Assembly: GCA_041500225.1 (NCBI GenBank)
Contig: JBGQLV010000006.1
Span: 9,523-73,522 of the forward strand
Length of the DNA stretch: 64,000 nucleotides
Origin: 0-14-3-00-41-53 sp041500225
Lineage (GTDB): Bacteria; Nitrospirota; Thermodesulfovibrionia; Thermodesulfovibrionales; SM23-35
Direction of reading: 5' to 3'
Of this stretch, positions 1-7,952 are shown piece after piece (within the stretch, counting starts at the first letter, position 1; the number at the start of each line of letters is the position of its first letter). Under the pieces are notes generated by a model. The model was given only the letters and a program-made list of their open reading frames with translations. It was not told the DNA's origin and ran no database searches. The translations under genes were made by a program, and so were the position numbers.

Positions 1-1
1 A

Positions 2-97
2 ATCGGCAGAGATTTATCATGGATGGACGCTTTTCCCGCAGTGCATGAGCCCCAAACCGAATATGCGGCACGGACAATAAAGAAAAAAAAGGTGTAA
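2..97 (+). CDS. 3' end of an unidentified gene (cut by window start)
   Basis: An open frame enters from the left edge and ends at TAA 95-97, giving about 31 residues with a lysine-rich tail (IKKKKV). I do not recognise the protein. It is followed by a weak hairpin (CCCG ACC CGGG near 112) and a T-rich run around 130-140 that could end transcription. The frame could be accidental because so little is visible. Confidence 0.3.
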   Translation: MGRDLSWMDAFPAVHEPQTEYAARTIKKKKV

Positions 98-219
98 CAA
101 AAGCATCCAGCCCGACCGGGAATAACCGTTTTTCTTTTTCATTCTGTCCTTTGTGGTCCGGCGACTGATGCATGTCGTTGCTCATTTCTTCCGGTATCCC
201 TCACAGTTTCATCTTTTTG

Positions 220-245
220 AAACGAGGTGTACACCGCACTCGTTT
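220..245. repeat. Inverted repeat with palindromic loop
   Basis: The arms AAACGAG and CTCGTTT enclose a loop holding the perfect 10-bp palindrome GGTGTACACC. It lies in the non-coding stretch 98-589, where I see no convincing gene. A second hairpin (TGAGGGC TAT GCCCTCA) lies at 429-445. Either could be an operator or RNA hairpin; nothing decides this. Confidence 0.35.
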
Positions 246-589
246 TATCCTCATGAAGGCGTTTAGAAGTAGGAAAAAGTTACAATATAGAAATTCTAAA
301 GCCCCTCTAAGAGAAAATGGGACGAGAGAGAGAAAAGGGCAGTATAGCAGGCCATTAATAGGATTTCGGTGAAAATCAGAGAATCTTCATGGAAACAAAA
401 AATTGATCCTGCCCTTGATGAAATGAATTGAGGGCTATGCCCTCAAAATTAATTGTGAAACCATTGACTGATGTTATTATATATGGTATATTAGAACCAA
501 TATTAAGGCGGAGTTTGTCTCGCATGTGGAAAGATAATTTAGTGATGCTCTTTTTGAGAAGGATATCGAACGTTATAAAGAGGCTAAAT

Positions 590-964
590 ATGAAAGTCAG
601 GAATCTAAAGATAGCGATAAAAACTGATAAAGAACTATTCAATGAAGTCAAGGATGTCTGGAAGAAGGCTGAAAGAGGTGAGAAGGTCAAGAAACATGAA
701 GGCATATCATTTGAAAGCATTGAGGAAATGAGAAAGGTTCTCACTGGGGAGAGATTAAAAATCCTCAAGACAATTAAAAAGGCGCACCCTTCTTCTATCT
801 ATGAACTGGCGAAGTTGCTAAAAAGGGATATAAAAAATACCTTTGATGATGTTCAATTTCTTGCACAGGCCGGGTTTGTAGAGCTAAAGAAAATAAAAGA
901 TGGCAGAGAAAAAACAACCCCGTTGGTAAATTACGATAAAATTCTACTCGAGATTCCAGTTTAG
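590..964 (+). CDS. Winged-helix DNA-binding protein, antitoxin/regulator type (paralogue 1)
   Basis: This 124-residue basic protein begins MKVRNLKIAIK. I chose the ATG at 590, not the upstream ATG at 428, because the minus-strand paralogue at 1211-1591 begins at the same point and the 54 extra residues have no counterpart. The C-terminal half carries a winged helix-turn-helix (ILKTIKKAHPSSIYELAKLL) followed by a recognition-helix region and a short wing. The family resembles the HVO_A0114-type putative DNA-binding proteins, often the antitoxin half of TumE/TumA-like pairs. That assignment is from memory of the family. No complete toxin partner is seen next to this copy. Confidence 0.7.
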   Translation: MKVRNLKIAIKTDKELFNEVKDVWKKAERGEKVKKHEGISFESIEEMRKVLTGERLKILKTIKKAHPSSIYELAKLLKRDIKNTFDDVQFLAQAGFVELKKIKDGREKTTPLVNYDKILLEIPV

Positions 965-992
965 TCTGAGTTTATCGCAAAGGTTTAACAAG

Positions 993-1023
993 TTAGACAA
1001 GAAGACTGAAAATCCTTTAAAAT
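993..1023 (+). promoter_or_regulatory. Possible promoter of tRNA-Leu
   Basis: A TTAGAC box (993-998) and a TAAAAT box (1018-1023) are 19 bp apart, and the tRNA starts 8 bp downstream. The spacing is slightly long, so this is only a candidate. Confidence 0.3.
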
Positions 1024-1030
1024 CAATCAT

Positions 1031-1115
1031 GCGAGAGTGGCGGAAATGGCAGACGCGCTGGACTTAGGATCCAGTGGGTAACTCCGTGGGGGTTCAACTC
1101 CCCCCCCTCGCACCA
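1031..1115 (+). tRNA. tRNA-Leu (UAG anticodon)
   Basis: An 85-base class II tRNA with encoded CCA. The acceptor arms are GCGAGAG and CCCTCGC (one A-C mismatch at pair 6-67). The anticodon loop is CTTAGGA, giving anticodon TAG. There is a long variable arm (around GTGGGTAACTCCGTG), and the T arm is GGGGG-TTCAACT-CCCCC. It would read CUA and, by wobble, other CUN leucine codons. It lies between the two paralogous regulator genes, a typical insertion spot for accessory DNA. Confidence 0.95.
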
Positions 1116-1210
1116 TAAAGCACATCAACCACTTACGCCAATCCATGTTATTGAAGTCTTTTAATATCAAGGGTTTATCCCTTGAAGTTAGTTATGCTGT
1201 TTCATAAACC

Positions 1211-1591
1211 CTATACTGGTATTTCCAATAGAAGCTTATCATAATTTACTATTGGCATTATCTTTTCCCTGCCATTTGATTTGCCCTTTTCGAGTTCTAT
1301 AAGTCCCAGTTCTGCAAGATAATGGACATCATCTGCAACGTTTTTAAGATTTCTGTTAAGCAGTTTTGCAAGCTCGTAAATAGATGCGGGATGCTTTTCC
1401 TTGATGACCTTTAGTATTTTCACTCTCTCAGGTGTGATAGCCTTTCTCATTATTTCAAGGCTCTCAAAGTATATCCCAGGTCTTCTTTTCCTGACCTTGT
1501 CTCCACGTTCAAGCCTTTTCATAACAGACTTTGCACCATTAAGCACTTCTTCAATGCTCTTAATCCCTATGGTTACATTTTTAACCTTCAT
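1211..1591 (-). CDS. Winged-helix DNA-binding protein, antitoxin/regulator type (paralogue 2)
   Basis: A 126-residue protein beginning MKVKNVTIGIK, closely related over its whole length to the plus-strand protein at 590-964: both share SIYELAKLLNR/KR, a DDV-LA--G motif and the ending LLLEIPV. The winged helix-turn-helix lies at about residues 55-110. Its start overlaps the last codons of a toxin-like fragment (1581-1712) by 11 bases, the usual toxin-antitoxin operon geometry. It is probably the DNA-binding antitoxin or regulator of a now broken pair. Function is inferred from family and context. Confidence 0.75.
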   Translation of the reverse strand: MKVKNVTIGIKSIEEVLNGAKSVMKRLERGDKVRKRRPGIYFESLEIMRKAITPERVKILKVIKEKHPASIYELAKLLNRNLKNVADDVHYLAELGLIELEKGKSNGREKIMPIVNYDKLLLEIPV

Positions 1592-1712
1592 CTTTCATCA
1601 CCTCTCTTAAGTCTTTGTAAAAGTCTTTAAATAGTTTCTCTATGCTCTCAAATTTATAGGGTATCTCCTTATTTCCGTGATGCCTGTGATCTCCTTTATC
1701 TTTAAGAAGTTT
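1581..1712 (-). pseudogene. C-terminal remnant of a TumE/DUF6516-like toxin
   Basis: Directly upstream of and overlapping the regulator at 1211-1591, one frame encodes 43 residues containing DHRHHGNKEIPYKFESIEKL and then a helical tail before TAA. Histidine-rich motifs of this kind close to the C-terminus, followed by an amphipathic helix, are what I recall for the TumE/DUF6516 toxin partners of this regulator family. There is no start codon, and a TGA precedes the fragment, so the N-terminal part is missing. The family name is tentative. Confidence 0.5.
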
Positions 1713-1730
1713 TCATATTATACATAACAA

Positions 1731-2162
1731 CTATGAACCGGCCTTAATCTTTTTCTTGATATGCTCCTCAATCATAAAAAGGGTAGTCAGTTCTTCTCCC
1801 ACAATCCTCTGCACTCTAACAAGCTTTTCATGAGGGATATCCCTGCTGAGTCTGTGGCATGTAAAGTTAACACAGATGACAGGGCGGGGACTGAGAGAAC
1901 ATCCGTGTTTTGTGAGGAAAGCGCAAAGATCAGGCTCTTGTGTTTGTATGTGGATGGATACACCGAGCAGAAGGTTAATCAAAATAAGAACGCTGTCGCA
2001 TTTATAGCCGGTATGTACGCTGCAGCACGTTCCCTCGCCATTTACTGCACAATCAGCACATTCTTGAACTATCCCTGAAGTAACCATTTCATTTTTTGAT
2101 ATTTCTATGTTGCGATCCAATTTTTGTAAAAGGTTCGTGAGCGTAGAATCATTACGTAACAC
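1731..2162 (-). CDS. Cysteine-rich protein, possible YkgJ-like metal-binding family
   Basis: A 143-residue soluble protein with many cysteines: CADC, then TCCS, and later PDLCAFLTKHGC and VICVNFTC. The Cys pattern and the spacing to a PRP/V-C motif recall the YkgJ-type (CxxCxxC) putative Fe- or Zn-binding family. No catalytic residues can be named. It is the last gene of a minus-strand run starting at rodZ, 55 bp after the RNase H-like gene. The role is unknown; the metal-binding idea rests only on the cysteines. Confidence 0.6.
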   Translation of the reverse strand: MLRNDSTLTNLLQKLDRNIEISKNEMVTSGIVQECADCAVNGEGTCCSVHTGYKCDSVLILINLLLGVSIHIQTQEPDLCAFLTKHGCSLSPRPVICVNFTCHRLSRDIPHEKLVRVQRIVGEELTTLFMIEEHIKKKIKAGS

Positions 2163-2217
2163 GTGTTCGAAAGACGCATAGAGTTTATAAGCTGAGGCAA
2201 CTATGTCGGAAATACTT

Positions 2218-3003
2218 CTACTGGAAGGTTCGATTGTGCAAATACTCCTCGATGCCTGTTTGTGACCTCAATCTCTGATAGATAATGTCAGCTATCTTAA
2301 AGAGGTTAACTGTGTCTTCCTTGTTATACATTGTGAGCAAATCCAGTGCCTCGCTGCTTCCCCTTCTTGCAGACTCCCAGAGCTTTACGGCATCATAACC
2401 ATTTATGCCCCTGACAGCTTCGTGTCTTTCGATTCCAAGATATGTCTCAAGCTTCTTAAGTCCATTTTTAAACCCGAGTCTCCTTGAACCAAAGCAGATG
2501 TCAAAATGAGGGACATCGAATTTCAAATCAGGCATTGACCTCTTGAGAAAAGGGATGTCAAAAGCAGAGCCGTAAAATGTTATAAGGTATTTATATCTGG
2601 AAAGTTCTTTTTTTAGATTCTCACGAGTAAGGTTCATATCCCTTAAAAAACATTTGTAGTCATAGCCGTCGTATATGCCGACCATAGTTGTATAGCCTCC
2701 GCTCTCAGGCATAAGACCGTTTGTCTCTATGTCTAAGCAGGCTGCTTCTCCTTTGAAGATATCAAAAAGCCTCCAATGTTCTCTTCTTTTGATAGCGCTT
2801 GCGAAATATTCAGCATTGGCATTATCAAGCTCGCTTAAGGCATAAGACAGGCATTTATCATAGAAGCTTTTTTTATTATGGTTCATGAAGTTTAAATCCG
2901 AAGTATTTATGAAATCATCCCATGTTAATATTCCACTCCTCCAGAGTCTTTTTTCAAGCCTTTCGCCGATGCCGCTTAAAATGCTGAATGTATTTCTTAT
3001 CAT
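2218..3003 (-). CDS. RNase H-like (DEDD) exonuclease domain protein
   Basis: A 261-residue protein with an N-terminal helix-hairpin-like segment (ILSGIGERLEKRLW) and a DEDD-type nuclease fold. CLDIETNGL supplies the first D-x-E, ITFYGSAFDIPFL the second Asp, and a late YNKEDTVNLFKIAD motif the last one. This matches the YprB/RNase_H_2 family of predicted 3'-5' exonucleases. All expected acidic residues are visible. It lies 30 bp downstream of the PilZ-DnaJ-TPR gene on the same strand and is likely cotranscribed. Substrate unknown. Confidence 0.8.
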   Translation of the reverse strand: MIRNTFSILSGIGERLEKRLWRSGILTWDDFINTSDLNFMNHNKKSFYDKCLSYALSELDNANAEYFASAIKRREHWRLFDIFKGEAACLDIETNGLMPESGGYTTMVGIYDGYDYKCFLRDMNLTRENLKKELSRYKYLITFYGSAFDIPFLKRSMPDLKFDVPHFDICFGSRRLGFKNGLKKLETYLGIERHEAVRGINGYDAVKLWESARRGSSEALDLLTMYNKEDTVNLFKIADIIYQRLRSQTGIEEYLHNRTFQ

Positions 3004-3033
3004 GTGCCTTTGTTATTTATAAATTTTTTTTAT

Positions 3034-4728
3034 TTAAGTCTTAGAAAGATTTTTAATCTTTTGTAAACCCTCGGCTGCCCTTTCATTAGCCGGGTCGAGT
3101 TTTATTGCCTTTTCAAAGGTATTTTTTGCCCTCAGGTTAAAACCAAGCTGCAGATAAATATAGCCGACCTCAGCCATATAATCAGCGTTAAACGGTTCAA
3201 TCTTAAGTGCCTTACTTATAGCCTTCTCTGCCTCACCCAATTTTATATTTTTCGTTAGTGATAAACCGTGGTAGAAGTGATAAGCTGGTACCGAACTATC
3301 GAGATAAGCAGCCTGCCCGAATAACTCTGCTGCCTCAGTATAAGCTCCTTTTTTGAATGCATCTTTGCCTTCTTTGAACCTGGCCCTTGCTATCTCTAAT
3401 TTGTTACTTTCAATCTTTGCAGGTCTGTTTGATAAACTACGGTCATATTCCCTACGCATCTTTGGGTCAGAGAGGATTTTATATGCATCGGTTATTTGAG
3501 AAAAGATCATATTCAATTTGTTCTTGAGGGTCTCAGAGGGCAGATAGAAATGTTTATCGGGATGGAACTCCTTTGCGACCTTATAATATGCCTTCTTAAT
3601 CTTATCCATAGTAGCCCATTTCTCGATTCCAAAGATGCCATAGTAGTCTGTAATTTCAATCCTCTTATAAAGATCTTCAACTTTCTTAATGAAGGCTGAA
3701 TCTACCTCTATTTCTGGTTCTTTCATTATCTCCTCGTATGTTTTATCTTCTGTTAAACCTTTTTCCCTGAGTTCGATTATTTTTGTACTGAGCAGGGCAT
3801 AAAGGGTCTTCATCGTCTGGAAATTATCTAAGGGTGAGATGGAAAGGATTTCATGAATATTACGCTTACCATTTATCAGGGAAAGGATATTTTTATCTTT
3901 ATTGTCGAGGTTTATGTCCTGGAATAAGTTCATCGGGTCAGTAGAATAATAGAGTATTGTATCCCCGGGAGGCATAGCATTTTTAATATGTGTAAGGCTA
4001 TTTATTCTCTTTATTCCACGATATATAAGGTTTGCAGCACTGAGTTTAAGTGTTATGACCTCGTCTGAAGGGAGGGGGCCTTCTATGAAAATAAATTTAC
4101 CATCTTCGCACTGAAAGAGGCTCAGGATGATCTCTTCAACCTGATGCCTTACTATCCAGATGACATCTTCTGGTTTGAGATAGCCGAGTTCAACAAGAGC
4201 CACACCCTGACGCTTTCCTGTTTTCTTCATAATATCAACTGATTGGTAATACTGGTCAATAGTAAGCCTGCCGGCCTTTAACATAACCTCTCCGAGCCGG
4301 TCTTCTTCCTTGTTTGATGTGGCAAAGATCATATCCCCATTTTTCATGTATATTCTTTTAGATGTAGAACCATTTCTTATCTCGAGTATCCCGTCCTTTT
4401 CACTCCTGTGCAGGTCAAGGAAGATGTCAGCGAGCAGATAATGTTTTAAAAAACCAGAGATTGATCTCCTTTCAATTCCGACCCTGAGGTGCGAATTAAC
4501 CTTCTCCGACCATACAATCCTGCCATCGATATCCAGGTTGAGGTCTTCGAGCTTCAAATCAATGACAGAGCCTGGTGTTACAGGTGGTGTATTCTCGATA
4601 GATAAGCCGATGCCTCCCAGGGAATAATCAATGGTATTAGCCTGAAAGGAATTTCCTCCAATTGATAAACGAAATCCTGATTTGAGTCTGTATCTCTTAA
4701 ATCGCCTTTTGTCTTTACATGATAGCAT
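3034..4728 (-). CDS. PilZ - DUF4388 - DnaJ - TPR multidomain protein
   Basis: This 564-residue cytosolic protein joins four modules. Residues about 8-105 are a PilZ c-di-GMP-binding domain (RRFKRYRLK arm and DYSLGGIGLS motif). Residues about 105-220 resemble DUF4388 (DGILEIRNG, MKNGDMIFA), seen in gliding and signalling proteins. About 356-430 is a J domain with an intact HPD tripeptide (EFHPDKH), which would stimulate an Hsp70. About 450-560 is a TPR array. PilZ and J domain together suggest c-di-GMP-controlled recruitment of DnaK to a TPR-bound client; this is inference. It sits 54 bp downstream of rodZ on the same strand, hinting at a cell-shape or envelope role. Confidence 0.85.
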   Translation of the reverse strand: MLSCKDKRRFKRYRLKSGFRLSIGGNSFQANTIDYSLGGIGLSIENTPPVTPGSVIDLKLEDLNLDIDGRIVWSEKVNSHLRVGIERRSISGFLKHYLLADIFLDLHRSEKDGILEIRNGSTSKRIYMKNGDMIFATSNKEEDRLGEVMLKAGRLTIDQYYQSVDIMKKTGKRQGVALVELGYLKPEDVIWIVRHQVEEIILSLFQCEDGKFIFIEGPLPSDEVITLKLSAANLIYRGIKRINSLTHIKNAMPPGDTILYYSTDPMNLFQDINLDNKDKNILSLINGKRNIHEILSISPLDNFQTMKTLYALLSTKIIELREKGLTEDKTYEEIMKEPEIEVDSAFIKKVEDLYKRIEITDYYGIFGIEKWATMDKIKKAYYKVAKEFHPDKHFYLPSETLKNKLNMIFSQITDAYKILSDPKMRREYDRSLSNRPAKIESNKLEIARARFKEGKDAFKKGAYTEAAELFGQAAYLDSSVPAYHFYHGLSLTKNIKLGEAEKAISKALKIEPFNADYMAEVGYIYLQLGFNLRAKNTFEKAIKLDPANERAAEGLQKIKNLSKT

Positions 4729-4782
4729 TGAATAAGTATATTAAACCTTTGTAATCAAAATCAATGATTGGGCCTACACGTT

Positions 4783-5526
4783 TTACATCATGGTATAAGG
4801 AAGGGTGAGTTTAATGACCTGATTTTTTTCTCCGATTTTCCCGATTTCTTTTCCATCAAACACTAACTTTACCCCTCCAGCATTACCGATTTTTAATGAA
4901 AAACTATTTTTTGCTTGCAGTTTGACTGACGCCCCGGGTTTCAACAGCATTTCTTTTGAATCGGCATTGTCTATATTTACTAAAAGCCAGGTTGTATCAG
5001 TAGCAAGTATCTCAAGGACATGAGGTAAATTTTCCGTTTTTAAAATGTTTTCTTTTTTAGTCTCGACAGCAGGTGGAGGTATCTTTTTTTTAGTTTCGAC
5101 GTATGGTGTAGATACATCTTTTTTGGTTTCGGTAGCCGGTAGCGGCATCTCTGGTGTTTTCCGTAAGGGTGGGGATAGAATAAATGTGATAGTTATTATT
5201 AACAGTACTAATAGTGCTGGAATTAATAAGTACCTGATCTTCAGCTTTTTTTTAAATGTAATCTCCTTTTCACTATTTTCCATGTATTCATCTTTAGGCG
5301 GAGACATTTGTTGATTATAGGCGTTGATGGCAATTTCCGGGTCGATTTTCAAGAGGTCGGCATATTCGCGAATATAGCCTTTTACGTAAACTTCCACAGG
5401 AAGCTTTTTAAAATCATCATCCTCGATTGCCTTGAGGTAGTCGAATCTTATTTTAAGGGTTTTGGATATTTCCCTGAGATCCTGACCTGATTCTTCGCGT
5501 CTCTTCCTTAATATTTCCCCGACCAA
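4783..5526 (-). CDS. rodZ: RodZ-like cytoskeletal membrane protein
   Basis: A 247-residue bitopic protein. The N-terminal cytoplasmic HTH_25 domain (residues 1-70: LRKRREESGQDLREISKTL, then KGYIREYADLLKIDP) is the module that binds MreB in RodZ. One transmembrane helix lies at about 97-116 (YLLIPALLVLLIITITF), followed by a proline/threonine/lysine-rich linker with three imperfect repeats of the ETKK type. A C-terminal DUF4115 beta domain follows (DTTWLLVNID ... LTLPY). It is divergent from fabF with a 100-bp spacer and heads the minus-strand run down to 1731. Confidence 0.85.
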   Translation of the reverse strand: MVGEILRKRREESGQDLREISKTLKIRFDYLKAIEDDDFKKLPVEVYVKGYIREYADLLKIDPEIAINAYNQQMSPPKDEYMENSEKEITFKKKLKIRYLLIPALLVLLIITITFILSPPLRKTPEMPLPATETKKDVSTPYVETKKKIPPPAVETKKENILKTENLPHVLEILATDTTWLLVNIDNADSKEMLLKPGASVKLQAKNSFSLKIGNAGGVKLVFDGKEIGKIGEKNQVIKLTLPYTMM

Positions 5527-5627
5527 TGCGCCTCCTTGTCTACAGGTCGTTTTGACAATAATAACATATATAAAGGCAATAAATCTGAAGAGCGCATTGT
5601 AAACACACTATGCTATTATAGCTAACA

Positions 5628-6884
5628 ATGAATCGGGTTGTTGTTACAGGTATCGGTGCTGTTAGTCCTCTTGGAAATTCATTTAATGAATCCTGGGAGG
5701 CAACAAAGGCAGGACTATCAGGCATAGCGCCTGTAGCAAAATTTGATGTCTCTGATGTAGGTTGGAAAGTCGCAGGTGAATTGAAAGGATTTGATTCAGG
5801 GAAATATCTTTCTCTGAAAGAGATAAACCGTCTTGACCCTTTCGTGCATTATGCTGTTGCAGCAGCAATGATGGCGGCAGAAGATGCAGGATTGATTTCT
5901 TTTAACTCGTCACTCGTCACTCGTCACTCGTCACTCGATATGGGCGGGGTTATCATTGGTTCAAGCCGCGGTGGAATAAGCACAATAGAAAAAGAATTGC
6001 AAAGAAAGTACTTATCAGGTATTTCGCGTCATTCATCAAGAACGTCTGCCTATCTTATGTCTTCAACAACAATCAGCATGGCCTCGTCTTATGTTGCTCA
6101 AAAACTTGGAATAAAAGGCTACTGTCTCGGCATATCCAATGCATGTGCGTCAGGCACAAGTGCAATAGGTGAAGCATATAGATTAATCAGGTCAGGCTAT
6201 CAGGGCCCTGTGCTATGTGGTGGTGCTGAGGCTCCTGTATGCAGGCTATGTATTGAAGGATATGGTTCATCGGGTGTTTTATCTAAGGTCAATAATTCCT
6301 CTGCGAGCAGGCCGTTTGACAGGACAAGGGATGGGTTTGTCCTGTCAGAAGGGGCGTGTGTCTTTGTTCTGGAAGATTATGGGAATGCATTAAAAAGAGG
6401 TGCAAGGATATATGGGGAGATTGTAGGCTATGGGAATACAACAGATGCATTTCATCAAACAATGCCATATCCGGAAGGTGAGGCAAAGGCAATAAAGACT
6501 GCAATAGATGAGGCAGGATTGAAGCCTGGAGATATTGATTTTATTAATGCACATGGTACATCAACACCCTTAGGTGATAAAACAGAGACTGAGGCGATAA
6601 AGCTGTCATTTGGCAATAGAGCCTATCATATCCCTGTAACTTCTGTTAAATCCGTAACAGGCCATATGCTTGCTGCATCCGGTGCCTTTGAGGCAGCTTT
6701 TACCTTAATGAGCATGAACGAAGGAATTATCCCGCCTACTATCAACCTGAAAGAGAGAGACCCTGAATGCGATCTTGACTATGTGACTCAGTTAAGAAGA
6801 TCCGAGGTTATATTTGCTATTTCTAATTCGTTCGGTTTTGGCGGAGTAAATGCAGTGCTGGTTTTTAAAAGGCTGAATGTCTGA
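5628..6884 (+). CDS. fabF: Beta-ketoacyl-ACP synthase II-type (FabF/KAS)
   Basis: This 418-residue thiolase-fold enzyme would condense malonyl-ACP with acyl-ACP in fatty acid elongation. The Cys-His-His set and lysine are all present: C173 in SNACASGTSAIG, H309 in NAHGTSTPLGD, K341 and H346 in SVKSVTGHML. The C-terminal NSFGFGG loop is intact. Residues 93-103 (SSLVTRHSSLD) are encoded by an in-frame heptanucleotide tandem array (5905-5937) placed just before the conserved GGVIIGSSRGG strand, in a surface loop of known KAS structures. No acpP or other fab gene is adjacent, so it may serve a specialised pathway; a KAS II role is the default. Confidence 0.9.
   Translation: MNRVVVTGIGAVSPLGNSFNESWEATKAGLSGIAPVAKFDVSDVGWKVAGELKGFDSGKYLSLKEINRLDPFVHYAVAAAMMAAEDAGLISFNSSLVTRHSSLDMGGVIIGSSRGGISTIEKELQRKYLSGISRHSSRTSAYLMSSTTISMASSYVAQKLGIKGYCLGISNACASGTSAIGEAYRLIRSGYQGPVLCGGAEAPVCRLCIEGYGSSGVLSKVNNSSASRPFDRTRDGFVLSEGACVFVLEDYGNALKRGARIYGEIVGYGNTTDAFHQTMPYPEGEAKAIKTAIDEAGLKPGDIDFINAHGTSTPLGDKTETEAIKLSFGNRAYHIPVTSVKSVTGHMLAASGAFEAAFTLMSMNEGIIPPTINLKERDPECDLDYVTQLRRSEVIFAISNSFGFGGVNAVLVFKRLNV
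5905..5937 (+). repeat. Heptanucleotide tandem repeat inside fabF
   Basis: Four full copies plus five bases of ACTCGTC run without mismatch inside the fabF reading frame. The array adds about 11 residues and keeps the frame. Confidence 0.95.
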
Positions 6885-7842
6885 ATTCCCTCATTGCCTC
6901 ATCCTCCGGGGTATCGGTATCGTTTCTGTATTTAGGTGAAAAATGCATAACAGCAAGATGTTTAACACCTGCCTCCCTCGCAATCCTTCCGGTAATATTT
7001 GCTGTAAGATGAAACCTTTCTAATGCCCTGTCCCTGTCTTTTCCCATAAAATATGCCTCGCAGTAAAGTGTGTCAGATTCACTTACGAATTCAATAATCT
7101 TTTTAATATTTTCATCGGATATTGATACATCGGTAACATAAGAGATCTTCTGACCCTTTGTTATCTTTGCGATATCTCTAATCCCTTCAAGCTTATATCT
7201 CCTGTTAGAGACCACAAGCTCTGTATCTCCTGATCTATGCTCCCTGATAGCCTTTTTCAATTCTGAAAGCCAGGGACCGACAGGGAGTCCCATCTCCTTT
7301 AAGGAAGCCTTATTAATATTAATATGAAATTCTTCCTCGAGTGAGAAGGCGAGGCATGGTACCTGATGATCTAACTGGATTGCCTTTATCGTAAATAGAG
7401 GCTCTCTCAAGATAATACCGCTGAATTCAGATATCTTACAGTCTATCCTTTTAAAGCAGTTTTCAGCATGGAAGCTCGATACGATTATCTTATCTCCATT
7501 TATGCAATGGACCTCTATCTTCATCGGATATTCCTTTATAAGGTTCCATGTGTAGCCTCTGAGCTTGCCTTCTACACAGTCAGTTATATTTGATGGTCCA
7601 TACACCCTCAAAGGTATCTCCCTCCTTAAAAGTGCCCTGAGAAGAGTATCAAATCCTATGAAGTGGTCTATATGTGTATGGGTTACAAAGACATCTGTTA
7701 TCTTCTGAAGGTCGCCGGGCTTGAGTCTGTGAATACTGCCTATATCGAATAAAAATGCCCTTCTTTCCCTCATTATCCTGACAAACAGGGAAGGGTCTTC
7801 AAAGGGGCTATTTACAAGACTGTGAATGAATGTAGGTTTCAT
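6865..7842 (-). CDS. Ribonuclease Z-like metallo-beta-lactamase protein
   Basis: A 325-residue MBL-fold hydrolase. The metal-binding motif VTHTHIDH lies at about residues 54-61; further ligands are in SYVTDVSISD and, near the end, VMHFSPKY. The ElaC/RNase Z layout includes an exosite-like insertion in the middle (around residues 140-190). These enzymes cut the 3' trailer of tRNA precursors. The N-terminus is a little short compared with RNase Z, and related phosphodiesterases share the fold, so the tRNA substrate is probable, not certain. Its 3' end overlaps fabF's 3' end by 20 bases on the opposite strand. Confidence 0.75.
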   Translation of the reverse strand: MKPTFIHSLVNSPFEDPSLFVRIMRERRAFLFDIGSIHRLKPGDLQKITDVFVTHTHIDHFIGFDTLLRALLRREIPLRVYGPSNITDCVEGKLRGYTWNLIKEYPMKIEVHCINGDKIIVSSFHAENCFKRIDCKISEFSGIILREPLFTIKAIQLDHQVPCLAFSLEEEFHININKASLKEMGLPVGPWLSELKKAIREHRSGDTELVVSNRRYKLEGIRDIAKITKGQKISYVTDVSISDENIKKIIEFVSESDTLYCEAYFMGKDRDRALERFHLTANITGRIAREAGVKHLAVMHFSPKYRNDTDTPEDEAMREFRHSAF

Positions 7843-7952
7843 GAGTGATTATATCCTATTGTGATATAATAATACCAAAATCAGCAGCATATAGCGGAGG
7901 GCTTAGGGCATAGAGCCTTTACCCTTTGTTAGTGCTGTATAGCGGAGGTAAT

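Noticed and set aside
172..372. 66-codon plus-strand frame near the window start
   Set aside because: It spans an inverted repeat, has no ribosome-binding site and no protein-like motif.
428..589. N-terminal extension of the first winged-helix protein
   Set aside because: The paralogue at 1211-1591 starts at the equivalent of 590, and the extra 54 residues have no counterpart.
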